A stretch of DNA of 5,635 nt from Rudaea sp. (lineage in GTDB: Bacteria; Pseudomonadota; Gammaproteobacteria; Xanthomonadales; Rhodanobacteraceae), in contig JAICYA010000153.1 in the NCBI GenBank assembly GCA_025934455.1, forward strand, positions 1-5,635. Reading direction: 5' to 3'. How positions within the stretch are numbered: the stretch's first letter is position 1; each line of letters opens with the position of its first letter. Made by a program: the position numbers and the translations under genes. The notes beneath the pieces were generated by a model. That model saw only the letters and a program-made list of their open reading frames with translations, did not search any database and was not told the DNA's origin. This document shows, in pieces, positions 1 through 5,635 of the stretch.

Positions 1-284
1 AGCAGCGACAGCGCAGTATCGAGGTCGGCGATCCAGTCGAACACTTCCAGGCGTTGCTCGTGGTCGGCGACGTCCGCCGCGAACGCGAGGATGTCGCGAT
101 CGGGAAATTCCTCGGCCAGTTCCGCGCGCGCGGTTTCCAGATGCGCCTCGTCGCGCGCGACCATGAGCACGTCCGCGCCGAGCGCGGCGAACTCGCGCGC
201 ACAGGCAAGGCCAATGCCACGGCTTGCGCCGGTGATCAGCGCGGTTTGACCGTCCAGACGCCAGCGCGCGGAATTCGTCGTCAT
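1..284 (-). CDS. SDR family oxidoreductase, N-terminal part (cut by window edge)
   Basis: The minus strand opens with ATG at 284-282 and stays open to the left edge, giving 94 whole codons. A Shine-Dalgarno GAGGA (complement of 290-294) lies 5 bases before the ATG. The translation shows a classical short-chain dehydrogenase/reductase Rossmann start: strand 1 and the cofactor loop TGASRGIG at residues 18-25, and an ADV motif at 70-72 that normally contacts the adenine ring. Arg44 just after strand 2 (VARD) suggests NADP(H) over NAD(H), by analogy with the family. The [13 protein letters not shown] opening resembles tropinone-reductase-like SDRs. The catalytic Ser-Tyr-Lys lie in the missing part, so activity and substrate cannot be judged. 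It is a soluble cytoplasmic enzyme, transcribed divergently from the lipoprotein gene with 70 bases between starts. Family assignment is firm; the substrate is unknown. Confidence 0.93.
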   Translation of the reverse strand, partial: MTTNSARWRLDGQTALITGASRGIGLACAREFAALGADVLMVARDEAHLETARAELAEEFPDRDILAFAADVADHEQRLEVFDWIADLDTALSL

Positions 285-354
285 CGCGGTCCTCGATTGC
301 TTGCGGTACGCATGGCTCCGGCGCAGACTTTACGCATTCGTACGGGAGACTGCC

Positions 355-585
355 ATGAAAATCGCAACCGCCGCGCTTGCCGTCGTCGTCCTCGGACTCT
401 CCGCCTGCGGCGCGGATGCTCCGCCGCCGCCGAAAGCCGCCGCCGCGCAGCCGGCACAGCCGCTGCCCAACTCGAACGTGTTCAGTAGCGACGTGAAGGC
501 CCTGCAAAAAGCCAAGGACGTGCAAAAGACCGTCGACGAGCAGAAGAAGGCGCAGGATCAGGCGCTACAAGATCAGGGCGGGTGA
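355..585 (+). CDS. Small Ala/Pro-rich lipoprotein of unknown function
   Basis: The product is a 76-residue predicted lipoprotein. I chose the ATG at 355 because GGGAG at 344-348 lies 6 bases upstream and the translation then begins with a compact signal peptide: Met-Lys, a hydrophobic core (residues 3-15) and a lipobox LSAC with the acylated cysteine at residue 18. The in-frame ATGs at 301 or 313 would bury that signal behind a charged extension. Residue +2 after the cysteine is Gly, not Asp, so by the E. coli Lol rule an outer-membrane destination is expected. After a flexible Pro/Ala linker (about 19-39) comes a Lys/Gln/Asp-rich stretch (about 43-74) likely to form a helix or short coiled coil. 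I do not recognise a named family, although similar short lipoproteins occur, from memory, in Xanthomonadales. It is monocistronic: it diverges from the SDR gene and converges on sppA. Confidence 0.85.
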   Translation: MKIATAALAVVVLGLSACGADAPPPPKAAAAQPAQPLPNSNVFSSDVKALQKAKDVQKTVDEQKKAQDQALQDQGG

Positions 586-641
586 ATTCTGCTTCGCCAC
601 ATTGCGCACAGGAATCACGTTCGGCGACAGTGTGTAACTCG

Positions 642-663
642 CCTCTCCCGCCAGCGGGAGAGG
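642..663. repeat. Perfect 10-bp inverted repeat in a convergent intergenic gap
   Basis: CCTCTCCCGC (642-651), then CA, then GCGGGAGAGG (654-663). As RNA this folds to a 9-bp GC-rich stem with a four-base loop. A wider pair, TCGCC at 639-643 and GGCGA at 675-679, flanks it loosely. It sits between the 3' ends of the lipoprotein gene (585) and sppA (684), where a bidirectional terminator is expected. There is no T-run after the stem on either strand, so a classical intrinsic terminator is only partly supported. The core resembles CTCTCCCGC-NN-GCGGGAGAG palindromes that I recall as dispersed intergenic repeats in Xanthomonadales and other GC-rich proteobacteria. The rest of the gap (586-683) shows nothing coding. 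Confidence 0.6.
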
Positions 664-683
664 GGGAACAGCAAGGCGAACCT

Positions 684-2531
684 TTACTTCATCCCGCAAA
701 AACAATACGCATACACACCTAGCTTGCCATCGCGCGCACTTTCCAGCAAACGCAACTGCTCGCGGATCTGCGGCTGGTCGAGCAGACCGAGCGGCATCTG
801 CGGCAGCACGGCATGGGCGAAACCCACGAGTGCGTCGTTGCTCATGTTCATCGCGATCCGCTCCCAGAACGTGAGCGGTTTTTCCACGTAACTCACGCGG
901 TAGTTGTCACCGAGATTCGCAGTCTGCGCCGCTGCGGCGATCGCGTCCTTCAGGCCGCCGATCTTGTCGACGAGTCCGCGTTCCTTGGCCTGCGTGCCGC
1001 TCCACACGCGACCCTGCGCAATCGCGTCGATCTGCTCCGGCGTCTTGTGCCGCGCCGCCGCGACCTTGCCGATGAAGCGCTGGTAACCGCGCTCGATCAC
1101 CGCCTGCAGCGTCGCGCCGACGTCCGGGTTCAACGCGCGGCGCGGATCGATCGGATCGGCGAGCGGCGTGGTGCCGACGCCGTCGGTGTGCACGCCGATC
1201 TTCGCGAGCGTGTTCGGAATGTTCATCATGATCCCGAAGATGCCGATCGAACCGGTGATCGTCGTCGGTTCGGCGAAGATTTGCGTGCCGTCCATCGAAA
1301 TCCAGTAGCCGCCGGACGCGGCGACATTGCCCATCGACACGATCACGGGTTTACCCGCCGCTTTCGTCAATTCCACTTCGCGCCGGATCAGCTCGGACGA
1401 GAACGCGTCGCCGCCGGGCGAATTCACCCGCAGCACGACCGCCTTGACCTGATCTTCGTTGCGCGCAGCACGGATGAGTTTCGCCGTGGACAGCCCGCCG
1501 ACCGTGCCCTGCGGCTGGTCGCCCGGCAGGATTTCGCCTTCGGCCACGACGACAGCGACTTGCGGGCGCGTGTCCAGCGGATGTTCGCGCTCGACCAGCG
1601 CCGCGTAGTCGGCGAAATCGATGTGGCGGTAGCTGTGCCTGTCGCGCACGCCCTCGGCGATCAGCATTTGCCGCGCCTCGTCCGGTGTGGCGAGCTTGTC
1701 GACAAGCTTGGCGTCGAGCGCGAGCTTGGCCATGTCGCCGCCCGCGGTTTTGATCGCGTCGGCACCGCCGGCGATCTGCGCGGAGATTTTCGCGGAGTCC
1801 AGGTGCCGTGCCGCGGCGATGTCATTGAGGTAATCGCCCCACAGGTCGTTCATCCAGAACAAGTCCGCTTCCTTCGCCGCGGGCGAAGCGTCGTTGCGCA
1901 CGTAGGGCTCGGGATACGATTTGAACGTGCCGACCTTGAACACGTGCACGTCCACGCCGAGCCAGTCGAGCGCGTCCTTGTAGTAGCTGCGGTAGGCGCC
2001 GAAGCCGGTCAGCAGCACCCCTTCGAGCGAATCCGGATGCAGCAGGATCGTGCTCGCGTGCGCAGCCAGGTAGTACTGGCCTTGGGTCATGCCGTTGGAA
2101 ACCGCGATCACCGGCTTGCCGGACGCCTTGAAGCGATCCAGCGCGGCGCCGATCTCGCGCGATATCGCCAGGCCGGCGCTGTCGATGCCATCCGGCTCGA
2201 GCACGATGCGCGCGATGCGCGGATCCTTGGCCGCCGCGTCGATCGCGGTGAGGATGTCGCGCAACTGCGTTTGTTTGGACTTGTCGCCGGCGAGATTCGA
2301 CAACGCGCGCTGGGCGGCATCGTTCGTGTACTGCTCGACGATGGCGCCCTTCGGATCGAGCACCAGCGCGGTCTTGTCGAGCAGCTTCGGCGCAGCCGTG
2401 CGCAGCGCGGCGATGAAACCGATCAGCAGGAACAGCGCAATCACGCCGAATACGAGGCGTCGGGTGAAATTGAACAAGTTCCAGACACCGATCAGCAAGC
2501 GCATGATCGCGCCGCGTTGTTGCTCAGCCAT
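684..2531 (-). CDS. sppA: Signal peptide peptidase SppA, 67K type
   Basis: This is a membrane-anchored serine protease of the S49 family that degrades cleaved signal peptides in the inner membrane. It has 615 residues, close to the 618 of E. coli SppA. An N-terminal transmembrane anchor spans about residues 24-44. Two tandem S49 domains follow: the N-terminal one supplies the general-base lysine (Lys204 in VGTFKSYPEP) and the C-terminal one the nucleophile (Ser406 in GNVAASGGYW), matching E. coli Lys209 and Ser409. The RVNSPGGD segment at 368-375 and TGSIGIFG at 426-433 are also typical. The start at 2531 is backed by GGAGA (complement of 2537-2541); a second Met at residue 10 is possible. 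The gene lies 63 bases downstream of the MATE gene on the same strand, so co-transcription is possible, but no functional link is implied. The protein ends in a Cys-x-Cys tail (residues 610 and 612). Confidence 0.97.
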   Translation of the reverse strand: MAEQQRGAIMRLLIGVWNLFNFTRRLVFGVIALFLLIGFIAALRTAAPKLLDKTALVLDPKGAIVEQYTNDAAQRALSNLAGDKSKQTQLRDILTAIDAAAKDPRIARIVLEPDGIDSAGLAISREIGAALDRFKASGKPVIAVSNGMTQGQYYLAAHASTILLHPDSLEGVLLTGFGAYRSYYKDALDWLGVDVHVFKVGTFKSYPEPYVRNDASPAAKEADLFWMNDLWGDYLNDIAAARHLDSAKISAQIAGGADAIKTAGGDMAKLALDAKLVDKLATPDEARQMLIAEGVRDRHSYRHIDFADYAALVEREHPLDTRPQVAVVVAEGEILPGDQPQGTVGGLSTAKLIRAARNEDQVKAVVLRVNSPGGDAFSSELIRREVELTKAAGKPVIVSMGNVAASGGYWISMDGTQIFAEPTTITGSIGIFGIMMNIPNTLAKIGVHTDGVGTTPLADPIDPRRALNPDVGATLQAVIERGYQRFIGKVAAARHKTPEQIDAIAQGRVWSGTQAKERGLVDKIGGLKDAIAAAAQTANLGDNYRVSYVEKPLTFWERIAMNMSNDALVGFAHAVLPQMPLGLLDQPQIREQLRLLESARDGKLGVYAYCFCGMK

Positions 2532-2594
2532 GGGGTTCTCCGCAAAGTTTGTGCAAGCCTAACCGATACGGTCGAGCCGGGCACGCGCTGAAGG

Positions 2595-3947
2595 TCATGC
2601 TTTCGCGAGGCCACCGCGCGACTCGCGCGCGAAGCGCACGAACAGCAGCACGGCCGCAACGCTCAGTCCGGCGATGAGGCCTGTCCACATGCCCGGCGCG
2701 CCGTGGCCGAAGTGGAAGCACAGCAGGTAACCCGCCGGCATGCCGATGCCCCAGTAGGCGAGCGTGGTAATCGCCATCGGTCCGGTCGTGTCCTTGAGCC
2801 CGCGCAGTGCGCCGTTCGCGGTGACCTGGATGCCGTCGGAGAGCTGGAACGCCGCCGCGAACAGCAGCAAGTGCGCGGCGATCGCGACCACGGCCGCATC
2901 GTCGGTGTACAACGCCGCGATCGCATGCGGAAACAACGCCATCAGCGCGCACGACACGACTTGCGATGCCAGCGATGCGCCGATGCCAGCGAGGCCCGCC
3001 CAGCGCGCGCCGTCCATGTCGCCGCCTCCCGCTGCGCGGCCAACGCGCACGGTCGTCGCCATGGCCAGGCCCAGCGGCACCATGAACGTGACCGAGGCGA
3101 CGTTGATCGCGATCTGGTGGCCGGCGACGACATCAGTGCCGAGCGATCCGATCAGGAGCGCCGCGGTGACGAACAATCCGCCTTCCATGAACAACGAAAT
3201 GCCCATCGGCACGCCCAGGCGCAGCAGATCGAAAAGCGCGCGCGCCTGCGGCCACTGCCAATGCGCGAACGGCGCGTAGATCGCGTAGTGGCGGCGGCGC
3301 GCGATATAGGTGGCGAACGCAGCGAATTGCACCCACAGCACCGTGGCTGTGGCCATGCCGGAACCTTGCGCGCCGCGCGCAGGCAGGCCGAACGCGCCAT
3401 ACATGAAAACATAGCCGACCGGCGCGAGCAGGACGAGCCCGAACGCACCGAAGTACATGGTCGGGCGGGTCAGGGCCAGGCCTTCGGAAAATCCGCGTAG
3501 CGCGAAATAGCCGGTCAGCGCCGGCGCGCCCCAGGAAATCGCATGCAGGAACAATTGCGCCTGCTCGGCGATATCCGGCGCGATGCCCATCAGGCGCAGC
3601 AAATGTCCGGCGTGGCGCACGGCGAAAAACAGCACGACGCCGATACCGGCGGCCAGCCACAACGCCTGGCGCAGCAACGCGCCGATGGATTCGCGTTCGC
3701 CGGCGCCGTACCGGTGCGCGACCGACGGCGGCATCGCCAGCATCACGCCGATGGCAGCGACGATCGCAAGCATCCACACGTTCGTGCCGATCGCGACCGA
3801 CGCCAGCGTTTGCGCGCTGTAGTGTCCGGCAAGCAGGGTATCGACGACGTTCATGCCAACCGCCGACAACTGGCCGAGCACCAGCGGCGCGGCCAGGCGC
3901 AGGGTCTCGCGCAACTCGCTGTGCAGGCGTGGCGGCAGGTAGGACAT
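2595..3947 (-). CDS. norM: MATE family efflux transporter (NorM-like)
   Basis: This is an inner-membrane multidrug/toxic-compound exporter, expected to swap cations (Na+ or H+) for organic cations such as dyes and fluoroquinolones. It has 450 residues, normal for NorM-type proteins, with two homologous halves and about 12 hydrophobic segments. Three acidic residues known to matter in Vibrio cholerae NorM appear in matching contexts and at the same numbers: Asp36 (NVVDTLLAG), Glu255 (SLFMEGGLF) and Asp371 (SDGIQVTANG, followed by LRGLKD). The frame is open upstream to an ATG at 4067, but I chose 3947 because AGGA lies 7 bases before it, the product then begins at the usual place before helix 1, and the extension would be Arg/Cys-rich and overlap the neighbouring start. 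It diverges from the DUF3667 gene and precedes sppA. The MATE assignment is very secure; NorM subfamily and substrate are inferred. Confidence 0.95.
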   Translation of the reverse strand: MSYLPPRLHSELRETLRLAAPLVLGQLSAVGMNVVDTLLAGHYSAQTLASVAIGTNVWMLAIVAAIGVMLAMPPSVAHRYGAGERESIGALLRQALWLAAGIGVVLFFAVRHAGHLLRLMGIAPDIAEQAQLFLHAISWGAPALTGYFALRGFSEGLALTRPTMYFGAFGLVLLAPVGYVFMYGAFGLPARGAQGSGMATATVLWVQFAAFATYIARRRHYAIYAPFAHWQWPQARALFDLLRLGVPMGISLFMEGGLFVTAALLIGSLGTDVVAGHQIAINVASVTFMVPLGLAMATTVRVGRAAGGGDMDGARWAGLAGIGASLASQVVSCALMALFPHAIAALYTDDAAVVAIAAHLLLFAAAFQLSDGIQVTANGALRGLKDTTGPMAITTLAYWGIGMPAGYLLCFHFGHGAPGMWTGLIAGLSVAAVLLFVRFARESRGGLAKA

Positions 3948-3954
3948 CTGCGAT

Positions 3955-3958
3955 TCCT
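3955..3958 (-). promoter_or_regulatory. Ribosome binding site that fixes the MATE start
   Basis: On the minus strand AGGA (within CAGGAA) lies 7 bases before the ATG at 3947. It decides between this start and the upstream in-frame ATG at 4067, which would overlap the oppositely oriented DUF3667 gene. Confidence 0.7.
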
Positions 3959-3971
3959 GGCGGGGTCGCGC

Positions 3972-3977
3972 AGTGTA
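3972..3977 (-). promoter_or_regulatory. Candidate -10 element for the MATE gene
   Basis: The minus strand reads TACACT here, matching TATAAT at four of six positions, within GGTTACACTGCGC. A transcript starting about 7 bases downstream, near 3965, would have a leader of some 18 bases that includes the AGGA ribosome site. No good -35 hexamer is visible 16-18 bases upstream, so this is a candidate only. Confidence 0.35.
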
Positions 3978-4023
3978 ACCGCAGCAGACGGCGCGAGCCG
4001 CTGCCGGGCGGCATGCAATCGGA

Positions 4024-4029
4024 TACAGT
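4024..4029 (+). promoter_or_regulatory. Candidate -10 element for the DUF3667 gene (possibly leaderless)
   Basis: TACAGT matches TATAAT at four of six positions and is followed by exactly seven bases before the ATG at 4037. The usual -10 to start-site distance would therefore place transcription start at or next to the A of the ATG. The matching -35 position (4001-4006, CTGCCG) is poor. There is no Shine-Dalgarno at proper distance; the nearest purine run, GGA at 4021-4023, is 13 bases away. Confidence 0.4.
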
Positions 4030-4036
4030 GCGCTCC

Positions 4037-5272
4037 ATGAGCGATGCCACACCCGAAACGCCTGCACCGAATCCTTCGCAATCAGCGCCGTCGCCAGCGC
4101 GGCCAGCGTCGGCGTGCCTCAATTGCGGCGCGGCCCTGCAAGGCGACTGGTGCCATGCCTGCGGACAGCCGGTCAAAGGCATGATCCGGCCGCTGTCGGG
4201 CATGCTGCACGACGTCGCCGACACGATCTTCAACATCGATTCGCGCGTCTTTCACAGCCTGCTTCCGCTGTATTTCCGCCCCGGCTTCCTGACCCGCGAG
4301 TATTTCGCCGGCCGGCGCACGCGCTACGTGACGCCGTTCCGTCTGTATTTTTTCCTCAGCGTGCTCGCGTTCTTCACGATCCAGTTCACGCTCGGCGAAT
4401 CGCACCTGGGCAAATATGTGGTCAACTTCGATGACGGCGACACGCCGGGCATCTCGTCCGCGATGACGCCGCAGGAAGTGATCGCGCGGCGCGACGCGAA
4501 ACTCGCTCAACTGCAATCCGCCAAGGCGATAACCGGCGCGCTCATCGGCGCAACGCCGGCGCCGGGAAACGTAAACAAGGAAGTCGCGGCCGGGATGGAA
4601 AAGGCCGCCGCGAAGATCCGCAAGGAAGCCGACGCGCGCCTGGCGTATCTGCAAAAAGTCGCCGACGCCAAGGCCAGGGGTGAGCCGCCGCCGGCCGATC
4701 CGGACTTGGACACGGTGAGTTTCAACGACAAACCCTGGGATGCCAAAACCAATCCATTGCGCATTTCCTGGCTGCCGGAGTTCGCGAATGCGCGCCTGAA
4801 CGCGGCGATCGAACACGCCAAGGACAACATCCCGCGCATCCGCAAGGACCCGACCCTGCTCATCGCCGGCGCTCTCGGCGTGCTGCCGCAGGTGTTGTTC
4901 GTGCTGATGCCGTTGTTCGCGCTGCTGCTGAAGATCTTCTATATCTTCAAGCGCCGCCTGTACATGGAGCACCTGATCGTGGCGCTGCACAGCCACGCCT
5001 TCGTTTTCCTTTCCCTGCTGCTGTTCGCGCTCGTCGGCTTCGCGCACGCGGCTGCACTGACCGGTGCACCCTGGTTGGCGCCAATACTCGGTCTGCTGCT
5101 GACGGTCATGGCGTGGTGGATTCCCATCTACCTGTTCGTCATGCAGAAGAAGGTCTACGGCCAGGGCTGGTTCTTCACGACGATGAAATTCGGCGCGATC
5201 GGCATCTGCTACACGATCATGATTTCCCTCGGCATCGCCGCCGCATTCGTCATCAGCCTGGCGACGACCTGA
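4037..5272 (+). CDS. DUF3667 family zinc-ribbon membrane protein
   Basis: The 411-residue protein's function is unknown. An N-terminal Pro/Ser-rich stretch is followed by a zinc-ribbon knuckle pair (Cys27, Cys30, Cys39, Cys42; CLNCG and CHACGQ). Next comes the signature I associate with DUF3667 proteins: RRTRYVTPFRLYFFLS at 93-108 running into transmembrane segment 1 (about 103-118). A polar, helical, Lys/Glu/Ala-rich region fills 120-272. Hydrophobic segments follow at about 275-302, 312-337, 344-369 and 384-408, with the conserved-looking YMEHLIVALHSHAF at 309-322. Positive clusters before segment 1, at KRR (305-307) and at QKK (370-372) place the zinc ribbon in the cytoplasm and the polar region in the periplasm. 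I chose ATG 4037 over the in-frame ATG at 3929 because the earlier start lies inside the divergent MATE gene and adds an Arg-rich extension. It converges on the DUF3106 gene with 20 bases between stops. Confidence 0.9.
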   Translation: MSDATPETPAPNPSQSAPSPARPASACLNCGAALQGDWCHACGQPVKGMIRPLSGMLHDVADTIFNIDSRVFHSLLPLYFRPGFLTREYFAGRRTRYVTPFRLYFFLSVLAFFTIQFTLGESHLGKYVVNFDDGDTPGISSAMTPQEVIARRDAKLAQLQSAKAITGALIGATPAPGNVNKEVAAGMEKAAAKIRKEADARLAYLQKVADAKARGEPPPADPDLDTVSFNDKPWDAKTNPLRISWLPEFANARLNAAIEHAKDNIPRIRKDPTLLIAGALGVLPQVLFVLMPLFALLLKIFYIFKRRLYMEHLIVALHSHAFVFLSLLLFALVGFAHAAALTGAPWLAPILGLLLTVMAWWIPIYLFVMQKKVYGQGWFFTTMKFGAIGICYTIMISLGIAAAFVISLATT

Positions 5273-5292
5273 CCGCCGCCGCTATCGCGCGA

Positions 5293-5635
5293 TCAATGCG
5301 GGTGCGCGCGCGGCGGATGCGGCGCCGCATGCGGTTTGGCCAGCTCGGCGCTGCGTTGCTGCGGCGTCATGCGCAACAAGCCCTGCCGGTAGGCATTGCG
5401 TTGGTCCGCCGGCAGGCCGTGCCAGGTCTGGCGGAACGCGCGGCGTTCGTCCGGCGTCAGCGCCTGCAGCATCTGCCGCGTCGGCTGGCGCTCTTCCTGC
5501 GGGATCGAACGGAAGAATTCGCGCGCATTGCCTGCCTGGTTTTGCGCCTGCGCACCGGCGATGAAGGCGCGGCGTTCGGCCGGATTCATCTGTTTGAATT
5601 TCTCGCGCAGCGCCTGGCGCTGTGCCGGCGGCAGG
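5293..5635 (-). CDS. DUF3106 domain protein, C-terminal part (start beyond window)
   Basis: The minus-strand frame is open from the right edge to a TGA at 5295-5293, giving 113 visible residues. The Met at 5589 is internal: sense codons continue upstream (LPPAQRQALREKFKQ) to the edge, so the true start is outside. The visible part is built of about 15-residue helical units beginning with a hydrophobic residue, x, Pro, x, x, Arg: LPPAQR, MNPAERR, IPQEER, LTPDERR, LPADQR, MTPQQR. This pattern fits DUF3106. The last 12 residues are His/Pro-rich with four histidines. Family members usually carry a signal peptide and are thought to be exported; that end is not visible here. No enzymatic motif is present. 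Function is unknown; a periplasmic stress or metal-related role is speculation from the repeat style and the His tail. Confidence 0.85.
   Translation of the reverse strand, partial: LPPAQRQALREKFKQMNPAERRAFIAGAQAQNQAGNAREFFRSIPQEERQPTRQMLQALTPDERRAFRQTWHGLPADQRNAYRQGLLRMTPQQRSAELAKPHAAPHPPRAHPH

Larger units (their letters stand above)
3968..4033. repeat. Imperfect inverted repeat containing both divergent -10 candidates
   Basis: The arm at 3968-3980 (GCGCAGTGTAACC) is the inverted counterpart of the arm at 4021-4033 (GGATACAGTGCGC), matching at 11 of 13 positions with a 40-base gap. The two arms carry the -10-like hexamers for the MATE gene and the DUF3667 gene. The symmetry may simply reflect two similar promoters facing away from each other, or it may mark operator half-sites for a shared regulator. 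Confidence 0.4.

Noticed and set aside
285..354. Promoters in the SDR/lipoprotein divergent gap (TAAAGT on the minus strand at 327-332; TTGCGG at 301-306 on the plus strand)
   Set aside because: Each hexamer stands alone: no partner of reasonable quality lies at 16-18 bases, so neither was called as a feature.
54..488. A 144-codon plus-strand frame across the SDR gene and into the lipoprotein gene
   Set aside because: It is antisense to the SDR N-terminus with its cofactor motif, then out of frame with the lipoprotein. No domain is seen.
2562..2572. Small hairpin ACCG-ATA-CGGT between the MATE gene and sppA
   Set aside because: It has only four base pairs with a three-base loop and no T-run; too weak for a terminator or attenuator.
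813..2591. A 592-codon open frame on the plus strand antisense to the whole of sppA
   Set aside because: The translation is dominated by Arg, Asp, His and Val with no recognisable domain. This is the usual shadow of a GC-rich gene; the opposite strand has a complete SppA with catalytic residues.
3133..4236. A 367-codon minus-strand frame overlapping the MATE gene and the start of the DUF3667 gene
   Set aside because: It is Arg/Ala-rich without domain signal, and out of frame with the convincing MATE protein, whose 12-segment pattern and key acidic residues fix the coding frame.
4082..5047. A 321-codon minus-strand frame antisense to the DUF3667 gene
   Set aside because: It has Arg/Glu/Gln/His-rich low-information composition; the plus strand holds a zinc ribbon and clear membrane segments.
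5284..5293. Ten-base palindrome ATCGCGCGAT between the convergent DUF3667 and DUF3106 stops
   Set aside because: It has no loop and no T-run, and such short CG palindromes are frequent by chance at this GC content.
5293..5589. Treating the DUF3106 frame as a complete 98-residue gene starting at 5589
   Set aside because: The frame stays open through 15 more codons to the edge in the same repeat pattern, and no ribosome site precedes the Met at 5589.

Overview
The window looks like an ordinary chromosomal stretch from a GC-rich Gammaproteobacterium, most likely of the Xanthomonadales (Rhodanobacteraceae/Xanthomonadaceae type). That placement is inferred from strong GC bias at third codon positions, a full-length 67K-type SppA, the combination of DUF3667 and DUF3106 proteins, and a short alanine/proline-rich lipoprotein of a kind I associate with that group. 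It is not based on a marker gene. I see no tRNA, rRNA, CRISPR array, insertion sequence or integrase.

Layout from left to right. Positions 1-284 (minus) hold the N-terminal part of a short-chain dehydrogenase/reductase that runs off the left edge. Diverging from it is a 76-residue lipoprotein gene (355-585, plus). The gap at 586-683 lies between convergent genes and carries a perfect 10-base inverted repeat, either a terminator or a dispersed palindromic repeat. Next come sppA (684-2531, minus), an envelope protease with both catalytic residues, and a NorM-like MATE drug/cation antiporter (2595-3947, minus) 63 bases upstream of it. These two could be co-transcribed.

The 89-base gap 3948-4036 is a divergent promoter region. 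It holds two -10-like hexamers arranged as an imperfect mirror image, one facing the MATE gene and one facing a DUF3667 membrane protein with an N-terminal zinc ribbon (4037-5272, plus). The DUF3667 gene has no good Shine-Dalgarno and may be leaderless. The right end (5293-5635, minus) is the C-terminal part of a DUF3106 protein with 15-residue repeats and a histidine-rich tail; its start lies beyond the window.

Most of the complete products are envelope proteins (lipoprotein, inner-membrane protease, inner-membrane exporter, zinc-ribbon membrane protein, probably exported repeat protein). The genes do not form an evident single pathway. I found no convincing undescribed system. The best leads are the mirrored divergent promoter with possible leaderless expression, the large predicted periplasmic insertion in the DUF3667 protein, and the repeat-built DUF3106 protein.
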